In this document: positions 57,801 to 64,000 of the stretch, one piece after another | Numbering within the stretch: the first letter of the stretch is position 1 | How the letters are laid out: each line of letters opens with the position of its first letter | Notes under the pieces: generated by a model | Told to the model about the DNA's origin: nothing | The model's input: the letters and a program-made list of their open reading frames with translations, nothing else | The model's database searches: none | NCBI GenBank assembly: GCA_003999685.1 | Contig: CP021229.1 | Coordinates: 868,001-932,000, forward strand | Reading direction: 5' to 3' | DNA: 64,000 nucleotides | Source of the DNA: Taiwanofungus camphoratus | Lineage: Eukaryota > Basidiomycota > Agaricomycetes > Polyporales > Taiwanofungaceae | Made by a program: the position numbers and the translations under genes

Positions 57801-58681
57801 TCACGCTTCGCGGGCGCGGCAGGAACCCTTGAGGTGGCGGCGGAGCGAATCCAGTCGCCCAAACTTGCGAGCGCAGTTTGGGCACCGCGCCTGAGTGCTC
57901 CGCAGATGGACAGAGGCGATATGCTTGCCATAGCTAGCGAAGAACATCTTTCGCTTGTATGGCACACTGCCGGGCTCGCCAGGGCACCATTCGCACCCAC
58001 CACGGTGCCTGTCATCCCAGGTTGCTTCATCGAAGTGGTATTCCTTCAGATGGCGCGTGATTCCTGACGGAGTCGTATCGTGTATAGCAACGGTGCACGA
58101 TGTGCCCCACTGGCACTGGACGCCTCCGACATCGAGCTCTGGTTGAGCCTGTTTGGCAACCAGAGGAATGCCTCCACCTGAAAGACTCTCAGACTCATAC
58201 GTCTGAGGACGATCCATTTCAAGAAAGGGATTAGCCGCGAACGGGTGCAGGTCACGGTTACCAACGTGGGTAATGGCATCCAGAGTTGCAAAGTCAGAAG
58301 GACCAGGAAGCATGAAACGAGGATCCCTTCTACTTCAAGCAACTCAATCTGACTGAAAGGGCCAGCAGCACAGCGACGGATCACATACCCATCGTAAGTC
58401 GCATCCGCCGCGCTTATCCCGTAGTAGTCCATAGTGTGGTGGCCGTAAGCGCGATGCACGAACGATGCACTGCTAGTACGGAGGTGGTCTTGGCTCTCGT
58501 GTCTCTGGTCATCACAATAGTTCTGGCAGGTCGTGGGATCTCGATCAGAAGCGACATCGTCGTGCCATAGCAAATCCGCGTTCATATCATGCGGTGAAGT
58601 AACGTGAGTCTCAGCTGGTACGAGAGGCTCGAGGGGGATGACCGTGTTAAGGTTAAATCGCCGTGAAGGGACAGATGACAT
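57801..58681 (-). CDS. Three-finger C2H2 protein, paralogue 3
   Basis: Two exons on the minus strand, 58681-58389 and 58332-57801, with a 56-nt intron (GTATGT...AAG). They give 825 nt, 274 residues. Exon 1 is polar with many His, Asp and Ser. The finger part matches paralogues 1 and 2: CQWGTSC...HLKEYH (about residue 170), CEWCPGEPGSVPYKRK...HIASVH and CPNCARKFGRLDSLRRH. HIASVHL is identical to paralogue 1. A GTGAGT after SCRARE could start a last intron, so the C-terminal residues may differ. It lies 25 kb from the other two, beyond the second repeat block. Likely nuclear regulator, target unknown. Confidence 0.75.
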
Positions 58682-58743
58682 CGCTGAGTTATAGCTTTCG
58701 AACAGGGAGGTAAACCACTGGTTAATCTTTGGCTAATGGCTGC

Positions 58744-58749
58744 TATATA
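58744..58749 (-). promoter_or_regulatory. TATA box of the third C2H2 paralogue
   Basis: On the minus strand GGAATATATAGCAG lies about 65 bp before the ATG at 58681. It parallels the CTATATA boxes of the other paralogues. Confidence 0.4.
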
Positions 58750-58750
58750 T

Positions 58751-59409
58751 TCCACGAAATGTCCGCATCACGCCAATATTGCCGAGAATAGAGGCCTTCT
58801 TCAAAGGCATAATCGTCATGATCACTGAGGTGAATTAGTAGGAAAGGAAGTCGATCAGGAGGAGGGTCGGGTACTGCTGTGGCCCGTAAGTACAAGACGC
58901 CTGACAATCAGAATGAACTTGAATGCAAGCTGTAGCCGGTCAGGACCCCGGATAACATCTATAAGACGCTTAACAACCATATTTGGTTCTCTCAAAGGTT
59001 CAAAACAAAACCAGCATCAAGTAAGGAGTATCGGTCAGACTGGCCAGCCACGGCCCCTGGTCGTCCTGAGAGAGGAGCCTAGGGAGCGGCCACCTATCGA
59101 TGTCGGGGACAAGCAACAAGCCTTCCGGACCGTGCAGCGTCAATGTCCGGACAATTCAACAAGCTACTTTTTAGACTTGGAGGTCCATTTGTCCAAATTT
59201 TGAAGTCCTCAAAGGTCGGGTTCATGTCCGGACTACTGACGATCTTCCTACAGGGAGTATCGAGGGGTCCTAGTCGGTCGTGCTTGTTTGCCTTAGTATC
59301 ATCAATCATCAGGCCTCCTTTCACTTGTTGCTGGTCATGGGTCCTGTAAGCACGGACCGTTATCGATAGCTATGACATGGCTCGCGGCAGATAAGTATAG
59401 TTAGTATGC
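58751..59409. other. Spacer without a recognised gene
   Basis: Promoter-side sequence of the third C2H2 gene, then about 500 bp with only short frames (58913-59203 plus, 59324-59094 minus). None shows family resemblance. Confidence 0.35.
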
Positions 59410-59965
59410 GGGACACACTTGTCGGAGATACACCGCCCCGAAGGTGACGTCCATGATCCCGTGGGTGTGCTCGACGACCGGGCCTGATCAACAGTTCCGT
59501 TCAGGTGGACCTGGCTGCAATGTCACGTTCAATTTCGCGCGGTCGGAGTTCAAGTTCTTTTCCTAAGCTGAAGTATCCCTTCAAGTTGTAACCATCTTCG
59601 CACATGTGCTTGTTGACAAGGTAATGTTTCTCAATTTTCGCGCCGAGCGCCTGTATCCCATCGAACTGAATTCGCCGTCCCATGTCACAACAGGCCATGA
59701 CTAAGGTCCATGTCAGCTCGGGGTGTCACGCGTCACATGCAGCGGTCGGACTAGTGCAGTACCTTCTATTGTTTCGCGGATCTCAGCTTGATCCTTGAGA
59801 TATTGAGACGTTGTGGTAAGTCTGTACTACGCATAAGTGGCTCGACGGAACGGGTCCGACGGCTCTTACCCTGTTTCTTCTCGTGATGACAAAAGGAACT
59901 ACGGCATTGGTCGATTCTCGTCTCCGCCACATCGTGAACGCTCACAGCCACTTCGCCAAAGCCTT
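59410..59965 (-). CDS. Unrecognised multi-exon gene or gene remnant
   Basis: On the minus strand three open pieces with plausible splice sites follow one another. EVAVSVHDVAETRIDQCRSS ends HEKKQ before GTAAGA (about 59870). DQAEIRETIE lies before GTACTG (about 59765). A longer piece encodes CDMGRRIQFDGIQALGAKIE and KGYFSLGKELELRP (59698-59501), possibly followed by VVEHTHGIMDVTFGAVYLRQ. Codon use and amino-acid order look protein-like, but I cannot name a family and the ends are not defined. It may be a truncated gene. Confidence 0.3.
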
Positions 59966-60127
59966 ATGCAGCCAGTTTCCTTGTCACAGGTGCTAATCAG
60001 AAGAGTTATCACCTCCGGCCATTATTATGCAGTCGATGATCTACGTCGCCTCTTCTGTCACCTCAGATGCTTCATCCGCGGTCTCGCCATCCACAACACA
60101 CCGGTGACGCTCTGTAAAAAAGCGTAG

Positions 60128-60628
60128 TCAATGTTTGTGCAAAGTTTGCAAGGCAGTCATGCATTAGTTGCACAAGCTGATTACAGGTTGACTGATGTGC
60201 AACTTTCCTGTGACTGACTGCTTCATATTCAGCCATTGAGAGGCAAGAAATGCAATTTTGATACCAAAAAGGTGACTAAGGCCGACTTTCATTTTTTACA
60301 GAGGGTCATGAGCCTCTCATTCTGTTGTCACCCTTCTTTTTTCTCTTGCTATGAATTCTTATTAAGTGTTGCTGGTTGAAACATGGTGATGCTAGAAATT
60401 TGTATCTTTCTGGCACACCACCCTGAAAAATGCTGTGAGATTGATACTTCTACTATCTTATATCTGTTAACACTTTATGAAATCTCCCACCAAGTCTCCA
60501 TTCTGTCAAGGTTGAAGTATTTTTGAGCAAGAAAGACTGAAGACAGCATCTGATCTGCACTTCTCTCGTAGACTCAGGTACAGCACAGTCAGTGAGCTCT
60601 CAAAGGCTCTCTTCTGCTGATGTAATGA
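60128..60628. other. AT-rich spacer before the right-hand repeat stack
   Basis: No gene, RNA or known repeat is recognised in these 500 bases. Confidence 0.35.
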
Positions 60629-60981
60629 TGATATGAACTACAACACTCCAACCCCTACTGGGTATGATCTATAGAAGCTGAATGGCTGTAGAACTGTTAG
60701 TGTGCAAGGGGGAGAGTCAGCAGCAAAGGGTTCTCAACTCAAATTGATCGAGAGACGTTTATGAAGGTTTTTGATGACCTACAATGTGTGTTGTGACTGC
60801 TCAATGTAGCTTTGATATGCTACTATGTGGTACTATACTAGGGGAGGAACTGAACGTGAGGACTTATCTGAGATGCAACCCTTTGACGGATGTGAAAGGC
60901 AGGCTTGGGTTAGAGACAAAATACCATTGCAACCCTTTGGTATGACTTGAAGGTGGACGTAAAACTGGAATGCTATATACT
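60629..60981 (+). repeat. LTR-like repeat, family B copy 4 (first third only)
   Basis: It begins TGATATGAACTACAACACTC and follows the B1 text through the start of the hairpin array, with many C-to-T and G-to-A differences. It then gives way to a family A repeat. It is the most decayed B copy in the window. Confidence 0.6.
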
Positions 60982-61792
60982 GATACAATCTAGAGGACCC
61001 TGTGACTTAGGGAGTGCTCTGAAATGTGGCTAAGAAGTAGTAGAGTGAACTATAGAGGTGTGAGAATGGGAGCCACAACCTGTACAGTATCGAGAGACCT
61101 ATATGTCTTGTTTTTTTCAGAGCGAGAGAGTAAGGGGTCAAGGGTCTTGCATGACAGAATCTTGCTCCTATGTGCTAGATGATCCTGAAGACCTTGCGAG
61201 GTCCTCTGAAGTGTGCAAAGTCCTTCGAAGATCTGCAAAGTCCTTCGAAGTTTTGGCTAAAACACGTTATCTGACTTTGTAGGTTGCTAAGAGTTAGGAG
61301 ACAATGGGTCAATGAAATAAAGGTCCAGGTAGATGACAAATGATGCTAGACTTCTCTGAAGTCTTTAGCTAAAGTTAGCTAAGAAGGTCAACACTTTGAA
61401 GTTTGTAAAGCAAAGTATGAGAGATTGAACTGACATGGGGACCTATAGAAGAGGTCAGATAGTTTGTGGAGCATATACTGGGAGTTTGTAGGGGGAGAAC
61501 AAGGTCACTGAATGCTCCGAAGTATCTGCTAGTTTTGAGGCATAGGTTGGGGAGTTCGAGAGCATAGTGGGTGTGATATAATCTGAATTGAAGGCTATAG
61601 GAGGATCACAGTGATATTGTAGGGCATAGAGATGACGCAACATGAGCCTTTGGGTATAACTAAGGCAGAGGCCTACTGGATAGGTGCTATAGGGTATACT
61701 GATGGATGTGAAGTCACATTGACTTCACAGATTGTAGTGCGCAGTTCAAGGGGTGTAGACATAGTTTGTAGGTATATCGTGAGTGTAGACAT
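60982..61792 (+). repeat. LTR-like repeat, family A copy 7 (partial)
   Basis: It begins TGATACAATCTAGAGGACCC and follows the A unit for about 810 bp, where A8 is inserted. The junction base context is GTAGACAT; intact copies read GTAGACGT in the same place, so the target was ACGT. Confidence 0.65.
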
Positions 61793-62732
61793 TGATGTGA
61801 CCTAGAGGACCCTGGTACCTAGAGAGTGCTCCAAAACATGGCTAAAAAGCAGTGGGGTGAACTGTGAGGATGTGAGAAGAGGAGCCACAACCTGTACGGT
61901 ATCGGGAAACCTATATGTCTTGTTTTTGTGAGTGAGTGAGTAAGGGGTCAAGGGTCTTGCATGACAGGATCTTGCTCCTATGTGCTAGATGATCCCAAAG
62001 ACCTTGTGAGGTCCTTCAAAGTGTGCAAAGTCCTTTGAAAATCTGCAAAGTCCTTTAAAGTTTTGGCTAAGTTGTGCTATCTGACTTCATAGGATGCGTA
62101 GAGTTAGGGAGCAATAGGTCAATGAAATAGGGGTTCAAATAGTTGGCGAATGATACTAGACTGCTCCAAAGTCTTTAACTAAAGTTAGCTAAAAAGGTCA
62201 ATGCTTCAAGGTTTGTAGAACGAGGTATGAGAGATTTGACTAGTGTGGGGATCTATAGAAGAGGTCAGATGGTTTGTGAAGTCTATACTGGGAGTAGGGA
62301 TGGGAGAACAAGATCGCTGAATGTTCTGAAGTATCTGTTAGCTTCGAGGTATAGGTTGGGGAGTTCGAGGGTGTAGAAAATGTGATATAATCTGAATTGG
62401 AGGTTATAGGAGGATTGCAGTGATATTGTGGGAACGTAGAGATGATGCAATGTGAGCCTTTGAGTATAACTAAGGCGGAGGCCCACCAGATAGGTGCTAT
62501 AGCTTGTACTGAAGGGTGTGAAGTCATGTCGACTTTGTGGATCGTAGTGCGTAGTTTGAGGGGCATAGGTGTAGTTTGTAGATATATTGTGAGTGTAAAT
62601 GTAGTTTAGAGACACTGAAATGGAGCTAGGGTGGAAACTTTAGGGGCTTAGGACCATTCCTAAGACTGCACTCGTGGCACTCTCTGAGATTTGAGCTACA
62701 GGAGAACTTGTATTTCTGAAGGGGGAAAGCAT
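61793..62732 (+). repeat. LTR-like repeat, family A copy 8 (partial)
   Basis: It begins TGATGTGACCTAGAGGACCC and follows the A unit for about 940 bp. Family C copy 4 is inserted at AAGCAT, where other A copies read AAGCGTGCACTGAG, so that target was GCGT. Confidence 0.65.
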
Positions 62733-64000
62733 TGATACGACCTAGGGAGTTCTGAACGGAGGGATGAACCTAGGGAGTAGGTCCGACACGTCCTAATGAG
62801 TAGGGAGAGCTAAAGCAGTGTGGTACCTGTGAGGGATATCAGAGGAAAAGGTGAGTGAGTGGACATGACAGAAAAACTACCTAGACCACAGTCAGGGACC
62901 TAAAAGTCTAGTGTGTGCAAAGGAGTAAGGGGCCAATGAATCCTGCACAACAGGATCTTGTGCTGAGGTGTGGACAGTCCCAGGGAGGTAGGAATGTGGT
63001 TTTCTAATCCAATGACAGTGGGCTGGTAGGATGCTGGCCAGATGCAAAGAAGTCGAAGAAAACTGAAGGCAAACCAATGGTAAACCAAGGACCGAAGGAT
63101 AAACCGAAAACTGATGTAATTGGGAGAGGGGATACTGCTGAGGGCTGCTGGCATAAAAATGGGATGTAGAGCTGGTGTAGGCAATAACTGATAGGCTGAA
63201 CTGTACACAACACGTGCCTATGGAGTATAACGAGGGCAGAGGTATGCCAGATGAGAAGGAGGAGGAGGGCTGGTTACTCAGACCGAAGTTACTCCAACTT
63301 CAGGAACATAGGACATAGAGGACATAGGACTGCTGCAATATATGATACAATATGATGGCTGGCTGATGATAGGTGTAGATACAATGGAGGGGAACCTTGT
63401 CAGACTGTAGGGAAGCCTTAGAGCAGGGGAAGCCCAAATCTGAACTCTGGGGGACAAGTCTGTAGATTCTTTGAGACAAGATGGGAGCACATATCTTCTC
63501 TGCTGTCTGGTAGGTACAGAAGACTACATAAGGGGTCCGTGGTGTCAAAGTATCTTACGCAAAATAAAACCGAAGAAACCAAAAACAAACTGAAAATCGT
63601 AAAATCTAGGGTCCAATCCATGTACCATATGGGGAACTAAACTGAAGTAGGACATGAAACAGGGACACTGAATGCAGTAGAAAGGTTACTGGGGAATGGC
63701 ACAGGGTGAGGGATGCTTATCTAGAGATCATCATATGGAAGATGGGCTATCTAACCAGACCTTGAGAGGAACAGGGACCTAGGAGTGCTGAACCGTCAAG
63801 CCAATGCATAGGGGGTCTAGGCAATATCAAGAGATCATATGGACATCATGAACAAGAGGCTGGGACTCCGGACTGAGGGACTGAGAACCAGAACCGAGGA
63901 TCAAAGACCAAAAACCGAAGTGCCTTTTCTTGGTTGATCACAACCAAAGACCCAGACTCATCAGAGGTCAGGAGGATGCTAGGGGAGGCTGCTGGCATGC
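62733..64000 (+). repeat. LTR-like repeat, family C copy 4 (runs off the window)
   Basis: It begins TGATACGACCTAGGGAGTTC and continues for at least 1,268 bp to the window end. It is the best copy of the family. Its first 15 bases equal those of family A (TGATACGACCTAGGG), and the conserved TCCTGCACAACAGGA block is at about 62940-62954, so A and C are related. Confidence 0.7.

Overview
The window looks like nuclear DNA of a basidiomycete, most likely an Agaricomycete. The genes carry many short introns, mostly about 45-65 nt, with GT..AG borders and CTNAC-like branch sites. The families also fit: DUF6533 membrane protein, A-T-R adenylate-forming reductase, NF-X1/FAP1 and chromodomain Ty3/Gypsy relics. 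There is no sign of bacterial operons, CRISPR or rRNA. Exon borders were read by eye from reading frame, splice sites and family resemblance. Where I call a model closed, the exon lengths add up to a whole number of codons.

Layout. About 1-17 kb is a transposon graveyard: solo LTR-like repeats (families I call A to E), a chromodomain Gypsy pol relic, a gag-like relic and a three-deep nest at 8.9-13.9 kb. About 17.9-39 kb is a gene island: a 10-exon DUF6533 protein (+); a long minus-strand protein with five CX4CX12CX2[C/H] modules; a coiled-coil protein with a C-terminal WHPDK box (+); two three-finger C2H2 paralogues (+); a zeta-crystallin-like quinone oxidoreductase (+); and convergent to it an NF-X1/FAP1 RING-R3H protein (-). 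About 39-49.5 kb is a second repeat block: nested A in B copies, a tRNA-related element between GT-microsatellite repeats, a Gypsy scrap and a hAT relic. About 50.6-60 kb is a second island: a possible small Cys-rich protein, a short retroposon with a TCA tail, a many-exon A-T-R reductase, a third C2H2 paralogue (-) and unassigned minus-strand exons. About 60.6-64 kb is stacked B, A and C repeats running off the window.

Most notable. (1) Repeat families A, B and C all end in TGAT...ATCA and make 4-bp target duplications with CG in the middle (ACGT, CCGG, GCGT, ACGG, TCGG, CCGT). Where CG is missing, the flank reads CA or TG, as CpG decay would produce. (2) The five-module Cys protein keeps exactly the same spacing in every module, and I recognise no named domain. 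(3) Three C2H2 paralogues share finger layout, an EEIK(D/E)PP motif and TATA-type promoters. (4) The quinone oxidoreductase model closes in length, but one spliced codon reads TGA.

The genes do not form one pathway. The reductase could make a specialised metabolite, but no tailoring genes lie beside it. The other genes look like regulatory or housekeeping functions.
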